From NCBI GenBank assembly GCA_049515655.1, contig JBEKTW010000004.1, positions 117,185 to 181,184 on the forward strand: a stretch of DNA of 64,000 nt, read 5' to 3'. A model generated the notes under the pieces. That model had not been told where the DNA came from, searched no databases, and saw only the letters and a list, made by a program, of their open reading frames with translations. The position numbers and the translations under genes are program-made. Below, in pieces: positions 24,706 to 33,465 of this stretch (position 1 is the stretch's first letter; every line of letters begins with the position of its first letter). Source of the stretch: JBEKTW01 sp049515655. GTDB lineage: Bacteria > Bacteroidota > Ignavibacteria > UBA10030 > SZUA-254.

Positions 24706-26982
24706 GTGGCGAAATTTAATTATACGCCTGACCCCGATTTGAAAGTTCATCAAGAAGGAGCGATAAGGCTTCTTTGCCAGTCTTTCAGATCTCACGAAAA
24801 CGGATTACCAGAGTGGTGCAAAAATTCTTCTGACGCCTATATTAGAGAAAATATTTTGCAGGATAGGAGAGTGGTTATTCTTGTTTTTTCCAACGCCAAA
24901 GGAACAGAGCCAGCCTCTATCTCATGTCTTGATTTTGTAGGTATATCTAGTGATCATATTGAATCAAGATTCAGACATTGGGCAGACCCTAACGCTGCAA
25001 CAGGAGGACTTACAATGACAGACCTCCAAGGTGGACATGGAAATGGTGGCAAGTGCTATATGACGCAGATGTTTGAAGATTATTCGTACATCTACACAGT
25101 AAAACGAGGACGGGGTAATCTTTACGGTGTAGAAAGTGGGTCCTTTCGATTTGGATATGTACCTAATTCTGAGAAGGGGAAAGATTTTGTGGTGAAGGAG
25201 TTGAAAAAGGAATTGAACAAGGCGCTTTCCGAAATCAAAACAAGTCTTGATGGCTTACCCGAGGCAGCACAAGAGAGCTTTGCCCAGGCAGATGGTTTTA
25301 CACTTGTAGCAGGTGTGGATCCAAAAGACATTGGCGGCAAAATACCAGCCTTAGAGCTGATCGAAAACATTGTCAATCATCCGCAGATGATCCGAACGCT
25401 ACAATTATGCAGAGTCTATGTAATTATTGACGGGAAGAAACATAATCAAGGTAAACCACTATCTTTACCAGAAATACCCCCAATGGAAGGGGCAGCAGAA
25501 CCAAAGATTATCGTTATCCCTGAATCCACAAGGGATCCTAAGTTCGATCGCGAGGTATCAACAACAAAAAGCGGCCAATACAAACAGGGTACCCTAACTC
25601 TAAGAACATCAGACAGAAGTATGCGGTGGCAGCGAAAGTATAGGCATTCTATTACATATAAAGCCGTCTCCGGTTACGTTGGATCAAAAGATATTCCAGA
25701 ACTCGGGGTTTTGTCACCTTACGCTGACCGAATCTACGGAGAGTGCGTCTTGGAAGCAATTGAAGACTTTAAGACTAATGAACGTAGAAACCTTGCTGAC
25801 AGTCCATTAACAAGAGCGGTTGAAACTTGGATTAGAGAACAGATAGAAACCTATGCGAAGGAATTCGAAGCGAGAGACAAGAGAAAAATTGATCAGGAAG
25901 AGAAAAGCGCATTGAGCAAAATGAACGAGGCGCTGGATAGGTGGAAAAATAAGTTTCTTCAAAACATGATTGATTCTTTATGGGGACCTGGAAAAGAGGG
26001 TGGTCCACCGCCTCCGCCGCCACCGTTCCCTTCGGGGAAACCAGCGAGGCTTGAACTAAGTCTATCTCATAATAGAGCCGGCGTCGGCGTAAGTATTAAA
26101 CCGACTCTAAAATTCTATGATAAGAAAGGTCAACGAATTAGACCCTCCCCATATCGATGGATTAGCGATGATACAAATATTGCAATGGTTGACGAAGCTT
26201 TATTGACTATAAACACATACTCTTTTGGTAAAACGGAAATATATGCTGAAATGCTAGATGGTAAACTGAAATCCAATCCGGTTCAATTAGAAGTCGTACA
26301 TTTGTACGATATCCAAATTGTACCCGAAGTTATAGAAATAAATTCAGGAAGCAGATCCTCGCTTACAGCCATTTGCACTTTGTCATCAGGTGAACAAACA
26401 AGCGATATTTATCTTGTGTGGACCGAGGGCAATTCTCGCATCGCACGCGTGAGCCCTGCTGGGATGGTCTTCGGATTCGAACCGGGTGAAACTGATGTCA
26501 CCGCGGGGGACAATCATTGCATCTCAAAAAAATCAACCAAAGTGATTGTGAAATCGTCGGACAAGGGGGGGCCAGGTTCCCAACACGGAAGGGGATTTCC
26601 ACTTATCTTAATCTCGGACGTAAATCCTGACCCGGAAACAGGCGAAGATGTGAAGCTAAGCACTCAAGATCCTCCAGTATATCAACGCGTCCAAGATGTT
26701 GATAGAAACATTTGGTGGATTAATAGTGCGTCACCATTTGCACGTATGTATTTGGACAAATCCCGTGGTTATGGCGCTGAGAGCAGCCAATGGAGAATCT
26801 ACTTACTTGAAAGATACTTGGAAGTTATGGTGAAAATTGTACTCTTTTTGGAAAAAGAAGAGGAAGCCTCATACGATAGTTGGATCCAGCGATGGGATGA
26901 AACTGCGGCCAACATGCAACAATTTGCATCTGAGTCTCTTGCTTCATTTATTGAAGCAGGAAAATTACCCGGAGAACTATAA
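24706..26982 (+). CDS. GHKL (Hsp90/MORC-like) ATPase with Ig-like region
   Basis: 758 residues. The N-terminal ATP-binding fold shows the N-box PEWCKNSSDAY (E36, N40, D43), the G1 loop in CLDFVGIS (D76, G79) and the glycine-rich lid GGHGNGGKCYM (about 109-119). This is the layout of MutL/Hsp90/MORC ATPases, not of histidine kinases. A middle transducer-like part runs to about 420, then a proline string (GGPPPPPPPFPSG, about 430-443). A beta-rich, Big_2-like region covers about 445-630 (LEVVHLYDIQIVPEVIEINS). The last 100 residues are helical. The GTG start has TGGAGA upstream. GC content is visibly lower than in the surrounding genes. MORC-type GHKL ATPases occur in bacterial restriction-modification loci, which fits the methyltransferase two genes on. 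The role here is inferred. Confidence 0.75.
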   Translation: MAKFNYTPDPDLKVHQEGAIRLLCQSFRSHENGLPEWCKNSSDAYIRENILQDRRVVILVFSNAKGTEPASISCLDFVGISSDHIESRFRHWADPNAATGGLTMTDLQGGHGNGGKCYMTQMFEDYSYIYTVKRGRGNLYGVESGSFRFGYVPNSEKGKDFVVKELKKELNKALSEIKTSLDGLPEAAQESFAQADGFTLVAGVDPKDIGGKIPALELIENIVNHPQMIRTLQLCRVYVIIDGKKHNQGKPLSLPEIPPMEGAAEPKIIVIPESTRDPKFDREVSTTKSGQYKQGTLTLRTSDRSMRWQRKYRHSITYKAVSGYVGSKDIPELGVLSPYADRIYGECVLEAIEDFKTNERRNLADSPLTRAVETWIREQIETYAKEFEARDKRKIDQEEKSALSKMNEALDRWKNKFLQNMIDSLWGPGKEGGPPPPPPPFPSGKPARLELSLSHNRAGVGVSIKPTLKFYDKKGQRIRPSPYRWISDDTNIAMVDEALLTINTYSFGKTEIYAEMLDGKLKSNPVQLEVVHLYDIQIVPEVIEINSGSRSSLTAICTLSSGEQTSDIYLVWTEGNSRIARVSPAGMVFGFEPGETDVTAGDNHCISKKSTKVIVKSSDKGGPGSQHGRGFPLILISDVNPDPETGEDVKLSTQDPPVYQRVQDVDRNIWWINSASPFARMYLDKSRGYGAESSQWRIYLLERYLEVMVKIVLFLEKEEEASYDSWIQRWDETAANMQQFASESLASFIEAGKLPGEL

Positions 26983-27660
26983 ATGTCTAAGGAGCTAAGT
27001 TTAGATGAAAAAGTTCTACTCGCAGCATACGATTTGGAAAAGAATCACAAAACGCCTTTTTCAGCTGAAGATCTTGTTATAGCAGCATGGAAGAAGTTTC
27101 CTGATGCTTTTGGCCTTGAAGGCCACGGTGACGAATACCCAGATTCAAACCGAGTATTTACCAAGATCATGGGCGACAAAGGATTAAGGGGAAGAGGATG
27201 GTTGCTTAAAGTTGGTGAAAAGCTTTACCAGTTGAGCGAAGCCGGGAAATTGTACGCAGAGTCAATCACGGAAGAAGAGAACGCGCCTCCATCAAGATCA
27301 TCTCTAGATAGAAAACAAAAAGATATGATACAACACCTTCTTCAAAGCAAAGCTATGCAAAAGGTAAAGAATCAAGGTTATGATGACGTCATTTTTGTAG
27401 ATGCATGTTCATTTTGGGATATTTCTCCAAGAAGCACGAGAAACACCCTTACTGCAAGATTAACCAGTACTGAATCCTTAATTAATCGCGTTAAGAAACT
27501 GCTTGCAGAGAACAAATCACTGGCGATAGTCCATGGAGGCAACGCGATAACAGTGGAAGATTTGACATTACTTCAAAAAACTCATGAGTTCTTAATAGAA
27601 AAGTTTCAAAAGGAACTCAGCATAATTCGTAATCGTAAAGATGACCGTAAATTTGGTTAA
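26983..27660 (+). CDS. Hypothetical winged-helix protein of the ATPase/methyltransferase island
   Basis: 225 residues, starting directly after the stop of the ATPase gene (TAAATG) with GGAGAAC inside that gene as ribosome-binding site. Residues 1-90 look like a winged-helix domain (DEKVLLAAYDLE, FSAEDLVIAAWKKFPDAF, GWLLKVGEKLYQLSEAGK). The second half is helical (MIQHLLQSKAMQKV, LTARLTSTESLINRVKKLL). I see no PD-(D/E)xK, HNH, GIY-YIG or PLD nuclease motif. It probably binds DNA or bridges the ATPase and the methylated site. Function not established. Confidence 0.65.
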   Translation: MSKELSLDEKVLLAAYDLEKNHKTPFSAEDLVIAAWKKFPDAFGLEGHGDEYPDSNRVFTKIMGDKGLRGRGWLLKVGEKLYQLSEAGKLYAESITEEENAPPSRSSLDRKQKDMIQHLLQSKAMQKVKNQGYDDVIFVDACSFWDISPRSTRNTLTARLTSTESLINRVKKLLAENKSLAIVHGGNAITVEDLTLLQKTHEFLIEKFQKELSIIRNRKDDRKFG

Positions 27661-27662
27661 AC

Positions 27663-28673
27663 TTGGCAGGCAAGAGAAGAAATATTCATCAGTGGAAAGA
27701 CACGGGTAATCCCTACTATGTTACAAAGTTGGGCCAGGCATTCCTCGGGGATTCTGCTTCATTACTGAGTTTTTTCCCGAGCGAGTCAATAAATCTTGTT
27801 ATAACATCTCCTCCCTTCGCACTACGAAGAAAGAAAAAGTACGGAAATGTTAGCGCGGAAGAATATATTGATTGGTTTCTTCCCTTCGCAAAAGAAATAC
27901 ATAGAGTGCTTACACCGAATGGAAGTTTTGTACTTGATATTGGAGGTTCCTGGAACGAAGGTGAACCAACGAGGTCATTATATCACTTCGAATTGTTGTT
28001 AGCTCTCTGCAAGGATGCCCAGCTTTTCAAATTAGCTCAGGAGTTTTATTGGTACAATCCAGCCAAGCTTCCTGCGCCTGCCGAGTGGGTAACTATAAGG
28101 AGAGTCCGAGTAAAAGACGCTGTCAACCCTATTTGGTGGCTTTCTAAAGGCGCAACTCCAAAAGCATGCAACCGAAGAGTTCTTACACCTTACAAAGAGT
28201 CTATGATTAAACTATTCAAAAATGGATATAACTCTGGAATACGTCCGTCAGAGCACAACATTTCAAAAAAGTGGGGCAAGAATAACAATGGAGCAATTCC
28301 GCCCAATATGCTTAATATTTCCAACTTATTGTCAGCATCAAATACCAAAAGCTTTGATAGCTATTTGGAATCATGTCGCAAACTAGGTCTTAGACTTCAC
28401 CCTGCAAGGTTTGTTGAGTTTGTCCCAGAGTTTTTTATCAAGTTTCTAACAACCCGAAGAGATCTTGTTCTAGACCCTTTTGCTGGAAGCAACGTTGTTG
28501 GCAGTGTAGCAGAAAAACTCGGGAGGCGGTGGAAAAGCATAGAATTGTCAGAAGAATATCTGCGCGGTTCATTCTTCCGATTCGAAAACGCACGGCCGAC
28601 AAATTCTTCTTTGAAGACATTTCTTAAAGAAAATCACGTCGTAAGAAAATCTATCTATGTTGAAGCAGAGTAG
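27663..28673 (+). CDS. N4-cytosine DNA methyltransferase, PvuII type
   Basis: Beta-class amino-methyltransferase. The catalytic motif IV is TSPPF (residues 48-52), the SAM-binding motif I comes later as DPFAGS (271-276), and the TRD lies between. Further family blocks are FYWYNPAKLPAPAEWV, VRVKDAVNPIWWLSK, IPPNMLNISN and HPARFV. I recognise close similarity in motif order and wording to M.PvuII, which methylates N4 of cytosine in CAGCTG; the target here may differ because the TRD differs. The start is a TTG two bases after the previous stop, so it probably relies on translational coupling. No restriction enzyme of the PvuII kind is adjacent. Low GC suggests horizontal transfer. Confidence 0.88.
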   Translation: MAGKRRNIHQWKDTGNPYYVTKLGQAFLGDSASLLSFFPSESINLVITSPPFALRRKKKYGNVSAEEYIDWFLPFAKEIHRVLTPNGSFVLDIGGSWNEGEPTRSLYHFELLLALCKDAQLFKLAQEFYWYNPAKLPAPAEWVTIRRVRVKDAVNPIWWLSKGATPKACNRRVLTPYKESMIKLFKNGYNSGIRPSEHNISKKWGKNNNGAIPPNMLNISNLLSASNTKSFDSYLESCRKLGLRLHPARFVEFVPEFFIKFLTTRRDLVLDPFAGSNVVGSVAEKLGRRWKSIELSEEYLRGSFFRFENARPTNSSLKTFLKENHVVRKSIYVEAE

Positions 28674-28921
28674 CCACAAGACAGAATCCGGATCGAGAGT
28701 ATATATCCAAACGACATATAACAGCACACCCCAACAACACCCAAGTTCCATTGTCAGTCCAATTGTTTTGAAAATCGTTTCCAGCCGTTAACCTGCTCAA
28801 ACACATCGGATCATGGACAGCGGTCGTCACCATCCAGCGCAGCATGACGGCACCTTGCCATCACCCCTGGGGGTTCGCTTGACACACTCGCCTTTTGCAA
28901 AATTTTCTTATATTTGCACTC

Positions 28922-29923
28922 ATGAAAGCACTGCAATGCACAGGCCCGCAGCCGGTTGAGAATAACCCCCTGCAGGCAACCGAGATGGCCATTCACCAGC
29001 CTGTTGACAAGGAAATTCTGCTTCAAGTGCATGCCTGCGGCATCTGTCACACCGATCTGCATATCATTGAAGGAGAATTGCCGCAGAAAAAATCGCCGCT
29101 CATTCCAGGACATCAAATCGTCGGCGTGGTGAAACGCATCGGGAAGAACGTCACGGGTTACAAATATGGCGACCGCGTCGGGGTGCCGTGGCTGTATTGG
29201 GCGTGCGGTGAATGCGAATTCTGCAGGCGCGGCGATGAAAATCTCTGCGAGAGCGCGAAGTTTACGGGCTACGATGTCGACGGGGGCTTTGCCGAACAGG
29301 TGATCGCCCACTCGGATTTTGTGTATGCGATACCGTACAGATTTTCCGATGAAGAAGCAGCGCCGCTCCTGTGCGCAGGCATCATTGGATTTCGCGCACT
29401 GCGGCTGAGCAACATAAAACCCGGTGAACGGATTGGACTCTATGGCTTCGGCGCGTCGGCACACATTGCCATCCAGGTTGCACTTCACTGGAAGTGCGAG
29501 GTGTATGTGTTTTCCCGGAGCGAACAACATCGCAAGTTTGCCCAAGACCTGGGCGCCGCGTGGACCGGCACTGCCGACGAAGTACCGCCAAAGCCGCTCG
29601 ATAGCGCCATCAGTTTTGCGCCGGTGGGCGACCTGGTTCCCCTGGCGCTGTGCGCGCTGCGGAAAGGGGGTACGCTGGCTCTGGCGGGGATCTATATGAC
29701 TCCCGTGCCTTCGTTCGACTACTCTCTCCTGTATCATGAGCGGACGATACGCAGCGTTGCCAACAGCACGCGGCAGGATGCAAACGATTTCCTCAAGCTT
29801 GCCGAGCAGATCCCGGTGAGAACTCAGGTCGAGCTGTTTGCTTTGCAGGACGCCAACCGTGCGATGCAATTATTGAAGAAGGGAGAGATTCACGGGGCCG
29901 GTGTACTGAAGGTGGGAACGTAG
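28922..29923 (+). CDS. Zinc-dependent alcohol dehydrogenase (MDR superfamily)
   Basis: Medium-chain NAD(P)-dependent dehydrogenase. The catalytic zinc site is in HACGICHTDLHIIEGE and GHQIVG. The structural zinc cysteines are in ACGECEFCRRGDENLC. The Rossmann fingerprint GLYGFGASAHIAIQVA is near residue 172. 333 residues. I start at ATG 28922 (MKALQCTG), the typical beginning of the family. A TATATTTG box lies directly upstream (28909-28916). The sequence fits the class annotated as zinc-binding alcohol dehydrogenases of the AdhA type. The true substrate (ethanol, formaldehyde or longer alcohols) cannot be read from sequence. The methyltransferase gene follows 9 bases later. Confidence 0.88.
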   Translation: MKALQCTGPQPVENNPLQATEMAIHQPVDKEILLQVHACGICHTDLHIIEGELPQKKSPLIPGHQIVGVVKRIGKNVTGYKYGDRVGVPWLYWACGECEFCRRGDENLCESAKFTGYDVDGGFAEQVIAHSDFVYAIPYRFSDEEAAPLLCAGIIGFRALRLSNIKPGERIGLYGFGASAHIAIQVALHWKCEVYVFSRSEQHRKFAQDLGAAWTGTADEVPPKPLDSAISFAPVGDLVPLALCALRKGGTLALAGIYMTPVPSFDYSLLYHERTIRSVANSTRQDANDFLKLAEQIPVRTQVELFALQDANRAMQLLKKGEIHGAGVLKVGT

Positions 29924-29932
29924 CCGCCGCCG

Positions 29933-30688
29933 ATGGAAAGCGAGAAACGGTTCGCCGATTATTTCTCCTCAACGGCGCCGAAATACCTGAGATTCCGTCC
30001 CACGTATCCCCCCGAACTTTTTGAATACCTTGTTTCCAACTGTCAAGGTCACGAATGCGCTCTCGATTGTGGGACAGGGAGCGGACAGGCGGCACTGGGA
30101 TTGACGCAGTTCTTCCAGCGGACTGTCGCCACAGATGCCAGTCAACAGCAGATCGAAAATGCGGTGGCGCATGAAAAGATTTTCTACGTTGCCGCACGGG
30201 CCGAAGCTCTTCCGCTCCAGCCACGCTCGGTCGACCTGTTCATGGTTGCCCAGGCGCTGCATTGGTTTGATTTTGAGAGGTTCTATGCGGAAGTGCGCCG
30301 CGTGCTAAAACCCGGCGGTCTGTTCGCCGCGTCATGCTATCATTGGACCCGTATCACGCCTGAAGTCGATGCCGTGAGAGATGCATATCAGAAAACCATC
30401 GTTGGCGCGTATTGGCCACCGGGACGACATTTTGTGGATGAAATGTACAGGACGATTCCTTTCCCGTTGAAAGAAATTCCTGCGCCTGTCTTTACTATGG
30501 AGTATCAGTGGAACATGCACGACCTTATCGGTTATCTTGAAACCTGGTCGGCAACCCAGCAGTACAAAGAGAAAAACGGAACAAACCCAATTGACCAGAT
30601 ACGAGAAAACCTCCAGCATGCCTGGGGCGACCCGGAGGAACAAAAGCGTGTGGTCTGGCCGCTCTACCTGAGAGTGGGAACAGTGTAA
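29933..30688 (+). CDS. Class I SAM-dependent methyltransferase
   Basis: 251 residues with a Methyltransf_11-like core: motif I ALDCGTGSGQAALGL (near residue 43), the acidic motif II in VATDASQQQI, then SVDLFMVAQALHWFD and the post-motif VLKPGGLFAASCY. The start MESEKRFADYFSSTAPKYLRFRP resembles proteins compared with yeast Crg1/Tmt1-type methyltransferases. It lies 9 bases after the dehydrogenase gene. The methyl acceptor is unknown, probably a small molecule. Confidence 0.82.
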   Translation: MESEKRFADYFSSTAPKYLRFRPTYPPELFEYLVSNCQGHECALDCGTGSGQAALGLTQFFQRTVATDASQQQIENAVAHEKIFYVAARAEALPLQPRSVDLFMVAQALHWFDFERFYAEVRRVLKPGGLFAASCYHWTRITPEVDAVRDAYQKTIVGAYWPPGRHFVDEMYRTIPFPLKEIPAPVFTMEYQWNMHDLIGYLETWSATQQYKEKNGTNPIDQIRENLQHAWGDPEEQKRVVWPLYLRVGTV

Positions 30689-30724
30689 GCTGAGGAGTTT
30701 GAAGTTTTATCGAATGTCATCTTG

Positions 30725-31000
30725 AAGCAGATCCTAAACTCTAATCTCGAAACACGAAACAAATTCTAAATCTCAATATCCAAAATTTGAAACACGAATT
30801 CACCGCTCCGCCTCGATGCCGATCATCCCGATGAAGGCGGGACAACAAGGTAGGTTTGATTACGATTTGTATTTTGGTTCTTCGGATTTGTCTCGCTACT
30901 GGATTCCGCCGAGGAGGAGGGTTCCGGAGTGCGGAATTTTGAATTTGGAATTTCGAACTTAGGTTTTGTTTGAGATTTAGAAATTCGGATTTCGGATTTT
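30725..31000. repeat. Second large imperfect inverted repeat of AAATCC-type words
   Basis: Occupies the 333-base gap 30689-31021. The left part has CTCGAAACACGAAACAAATT-type words; the right part has GAATTTTGAATTTGGAATTT and GAGATTTAGAAATTCGGATT, which pair with the left in the reverse sense. The middle (about 30795-30925) is GC-richer, with CCGCTCCGCCTCG and GCCGAGGAGGAGG blocks. It belongs to the same family as 7197-7334 but has a longer centre. An open frame on the minus strand across it is a by-product. Confidence 0.7.
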
Positions 31001-31021
31001 CTCATTACAAGGAATCACTAA

Positions 31022-31306
31022 ATGAAACCAAAACTCTCCAAGAAACATCTGTCGCTGGTGGAATTGAAAAAGATCCCCGGAGTGGGAAAGAGCATCGCCG
31101 AGGATCTGTGGAATCTTGACATCCGCTCCATCAGCGACCTCAAAGGCCGCGACCCGGAGAAACTGTATCTGGAGCATTGCCATCAGAAGGGAATCCAGGT
31201 CGACCGCTGCCTGTTATACACATTTCGCTGTGCAGTGTATTTTGCTTCGACAAAGCGACACAAGCCGGAACTGCTCAAGTGGTGGAACTGGAAGGATGTA
31301 AGGTGA
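31022..31306 (+). CDS. Helix-hairpin-helix protein, Cdd1/'pathogenicity locus' family
   Basis: 94 residues. A helix-hairpin-helix DNA-binding motif is visible in LKKIPGVGKSIAEDLWNLDI (residues 15-34), followed by SISDLKGRDPEKLYLEHC, CLLYTFRCAVYFAST and a tryptophan-rich end (LLKWWNWKD). This matches the small Cdd1-type family whose role is unknown, though the HhH suggests DNA binding. It is followed after one base by a DNA glycosylase gene, so a link to DNA repair is plausible. Confidence 0.8.
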   Translation: MKPKLSKKHLSLVELKKIPGVGKSIAEDLWNLDIRSISDLKGRDPEKLYLEHCHQKGIQVDRCLLYTFRCAVYFASTKRHKPELLKWWNWKDVR

Positions 31307-31307
31307 A

Positions 31308-31871
31308 ATGAAGCGGCGCTGCGCCTGGTCCGGCGACGATGTGCTTTATGTCGAGTATCATGACAAGGAATGGTGCGTGCCCGTCCATGATGACCGCCAA
31401 CTGTTCGAGATGCTCTGTCTCGAAGGCGCGCAAGCGGGATTGAGCTGGATCACCATTCTGCGGAAGCGGGAGAATTACCGGAAGGCCTTCGACAACTTCA
31501 ATGCTAAGAAGATTTCCATATACGACAGCAAAAAAGTGAAATCCCTTCTCAACAATCCCGGCATTGTTCGCAACAGACTCAAGATTAGATCCGTGATTCA
31601 AAACGCAAAAGCATTCCTCCTCATTCAAAAAGAATTTGGAAGCTTTGACGCATATATCTGGCAGTTCGCCGGCACGAAGACAAACCATAAGGCGTGGAAA
31701 AGCACGAAGCACATTCCATCTTCAACAAAGGAATCCGACGCAATGAGCAAAGACCTGAAGGCACGCGGGTTCACATTTGTCGGTTCGACGATCTGCTACG
31801 CCTTCATGCAGGCCGTCGGCATGGTGAACGACCACACCGTCGATTGTTTCCGTTACAGGCAGCTTGCATGA
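31308..31871 (+). CDS. tag: DNA-3-methyladenine glycosylase I
   Basis: Removes 3-methyladenine from alkylated DNA. Conserved features: MKRRCAWSGDD at the start (zinc cysteine), YHDKEWCVPVHDDRQLFEML, the catalytic glutamate region LEGAQAGLSWITIL, and the C-terminal zinc ligands in MVNDHTVDCFRY. 187 residues is the family length. The stop overlaps the start of the next gene (ATGA). It probably forms an operon with the Cdd1-like gene before it. Confidence 0.95.
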   Translation: MKRRCAWSGDDVLYVEYHDKEWCVPVHDDRQLFEMLCLEGAQAGLSWITILRKRENYRKAFDNFNAKKISIYDSKKVKSLLNNPGIVRNRLKIRSVIQNAKAFLLIQKEFGSFDAYIWQFAGTKTNHKAWKSTKHIPSSTKESDAMSKDLKARGFTFVGSTICYAFMQAVGMVNDHTVDCFRYRQLA

Positions 31872-32515
31872 AGCCCTGCGTTAAAATTTGTTGTATACAG
31901 AGCATTGAGGAAGCGGCGCTTGCCGTCCGGTACGGTGCCGCTGCCATCGGGCTGGTCTCGGCAATGCCGAGCGGTCCGGGCCCGATTCCCGAAGACTTGA
32001 TCGCATCCATCGCCTCGACGGTTCCTCGCGGGGTTGGCACATTTCTCCTCACATGTAAACAGCACCCAGAAGAAATTATCGACCAGCGGCTCAGGACAAA
32101 AGTGAATACGATACAACTGGTCGACCGTTTTCCTGTGGACGGATATCCCGTGCTCCGCCGTGCGCTGCCGGGCATTCGCATCGTCCAGGTCATTCATGTG
32201 AGAGGAGAAGAAGCTCTTGCAGAAGCCGCAGCCGTGGCCGGGTACGTTGACGCAATCCTTCTGGATTCCGGTAATCCATCGCTTCAGGTCAAGGAGCTTG
32301 GCGGCACGGGGCGCGTCCATAACTGGGCCGTCAGCAAAAAGATCCGTGAGACAGTAGACGTGCCCGTCTTCCTGGCCGGCGGATTGACGGCGGAAAACGT
32401 TCAGAATGCAATCCGGGAAGTTTGTCCTTACGCTGTCGATGTCTGCAGCGGTGTGCGAACATCGGGAGCGCTGGACGAAGAGAAATTGGCAGCATTCTTT
32501 GCGGCGATACCTTGA
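31868..32515 (+). CDS. TrpF-like phosphoribosylanthranilate isomerase
   Basis: TIM-barrel protein of 215 residues related to TrpF, which isomerises phosphoribosylanthranilate in tryptophan synthesis. The catalytic cysteine lies in VKICCIQS near residue 8, where most TrpF have KICG. The general acid aspartate is in AILLDSG, and the C-terminal phosphate loops are FLAGGLTAENV and VDVCSGVRTSG. No other trp gene is near; it is coupled to tag by an ATGA overlap. It may be the only TrpF of the genome moved out of the operon, or a paralogue with another substrate. Starts upstream of 31868 would overlap tag deeply and are unlikely. Confidence 0.8.
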   Translation: MKPCVKICCIQSIEEAALAVRYGAAAIGLVSAMPSGPGPIPEDLIASIASTVPRGVGTFLLTCKQHPEEIIDQRLRTKVNTIQLVDRFPVDGYPVLRRALPGIRIVQVIHVRGEEALAEAAAVAGYVDAILLDSGNPSLQVKELGGTGRVHNWAVSKKIRETVDVPVFLAGGLTAENVQNAIREVCPYAVDVCSGVRTSGALDEEKLAAFFAAIP

Positions 32516-32602
32516 ATTTTCTTTTACCCCCCGTCCTGCTTTTGAGTTTACGGACAAATACTGTATGTTGTACGCATATTGAATTGTTGGAAAGCCTATC
32601 CA

Positions 32603-33439
32603 ATGACGGAACGAATAATTCGTGTAGGTCACAGCCCCGACCCCGACGATGCTTTCATGTTCTACGGACTTGCCAGCGGCAAGGTGAAGTTGCCGGGCAT
32701 CCGCATCGAGCATTTGCTGGAAGACATCCAGTCGCTGAACCAGCGCGCGCTGAAGGCAGAGCTGGAAGTGACCGCGATTTCAGCTCACGCTTTCCCGTTT
32801 GTCGCGGACAAATACTGGATTATGAAAACCGGTGCCAGCATGGGGGAGGGATATGGACCGGTGATCATCTCAAGAAAATACAGGACACTCAGCGATTTGA
32901 AAGGAAAAACAGTCGGCACCCCGGGCCCGCTCACGACGGCGTCGCTTCTCTTCAAAATCTTCACCGACGGCGTCAGGAACGTTGACATGCCATTCGACAA
33001 AATCATGAGCGCTGTCGATGACGGCGTCGTTGATGCCGGTCTCCTCATCCATGAAGGACAAATCACGTATCAGTCGCTGGGGTATCACAAGATATTGGAT
33101 TTTGGTGAGGTATGGAAAAGGGAAACGGCGGGACTTCCGCTGCCCCTGGGGCTGGACATCGTGAGAAAAGACCTCGGAGAGGACCTGGCGGGAAAACTAT
33201 CCTCGGGCCTCCGGGATAGTATTGCGTATGGATACGACCACCAGGATGAATCGATCGCGTACGCGATGCAGTGGGGCCGTGGGATCGACAAAAAGCTAGG
33301 TGAGCAGTTCGTGAAAATGTATGTGAGCCAATTGACCATTGATATGGGGGAGAGCGGAAAGAAGGCGCTGCAGCTTCTGTTCACCATGGGACACGAGAAG
33401 CACTTGACCCCAGCCGTGAAATCCTTTGTGCTGGTATAA
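32603..33439 (+). CDS. mqnD: 1,4-dihydroxy-6-naphthoate synthase (MqnD)
   Basis: Cleaves cyclic dehypoxanthinyl futalosine to 1,4-dihydroxy-6-naphthoate in menaquinone synthesis. Periplasmic-binding-like fold of about 278 residues. Family blocks: VGHSPDPDDAFMFYGLASGK, EVTAISAHAFPFVADKY, GEGYGPVIISRK and GTPGPLTTASLLFKIF. The ATG at 32603 has GGAAAG upstream; a TTG at 32579 is possible but weak. The other mqn genes of this window sit about 10 kb further on the opposite strand, so mqnD is expressed separately. Confidence 0.93.
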   Translation: MTERIIRVGHSPDPDDAFMFYGLASGKVKLPGIRIEHLLEDIQSLNQRALKAELEVTAISAHAFPFVADKYWIMKTGASMGEGYGPVIISRKYRTLSDLKGKTVGTPGPLTTASLLFKIFTDGVRNVDMPFDKIMSAVDDGVVDAGLLIHEGQITYQSLGYHKILDFGEVWKRETAGLPLPLGLDIVRKDLGEDLAGKLSSGLRDSIAYGYDHQDESIAYAMQWGRGIDKKLGEQFVKMYVSQLTIDMGESGKKALQLLFTMGHEKHLTPAVKSFVLV

Positions 33440-33465
33440 TATGCGGGATTGACGTCGCAACTACT

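Noticed and set aside
26983..27660. 225-residue protein as the restriction endonuclease partner of the methyltransferase
   Set aside because: No PD-(D/E)xK, HNH, GIY-YIG or PLD motif could be found by eye; a winged-helix reading fits better. A structure prediction would decide.
28879..28914. TTGACA ... TATATT as sigma-70 promoter of the alcohol dehydrogenase gene
   Set aside because: The spacer is 24 bases, too long. The TATATTTG box alone may be a Bacteroidota-type -7 element, but its -33 partner is not clear.
28811..29869. 352-codon open frame antisense to the alcohol dehydrogenase
   Set aside because: The plus-strand protein has zinc sites and a Rossmann motif; the antisense product has none and no ribosome-binding site.
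30823..31005. 60-codon minus-strand frame (RKSEIRISKSQTKPKFEIPN...)
   Set aside because: It is simply the translation of the AAATCC-type inverted repeat.
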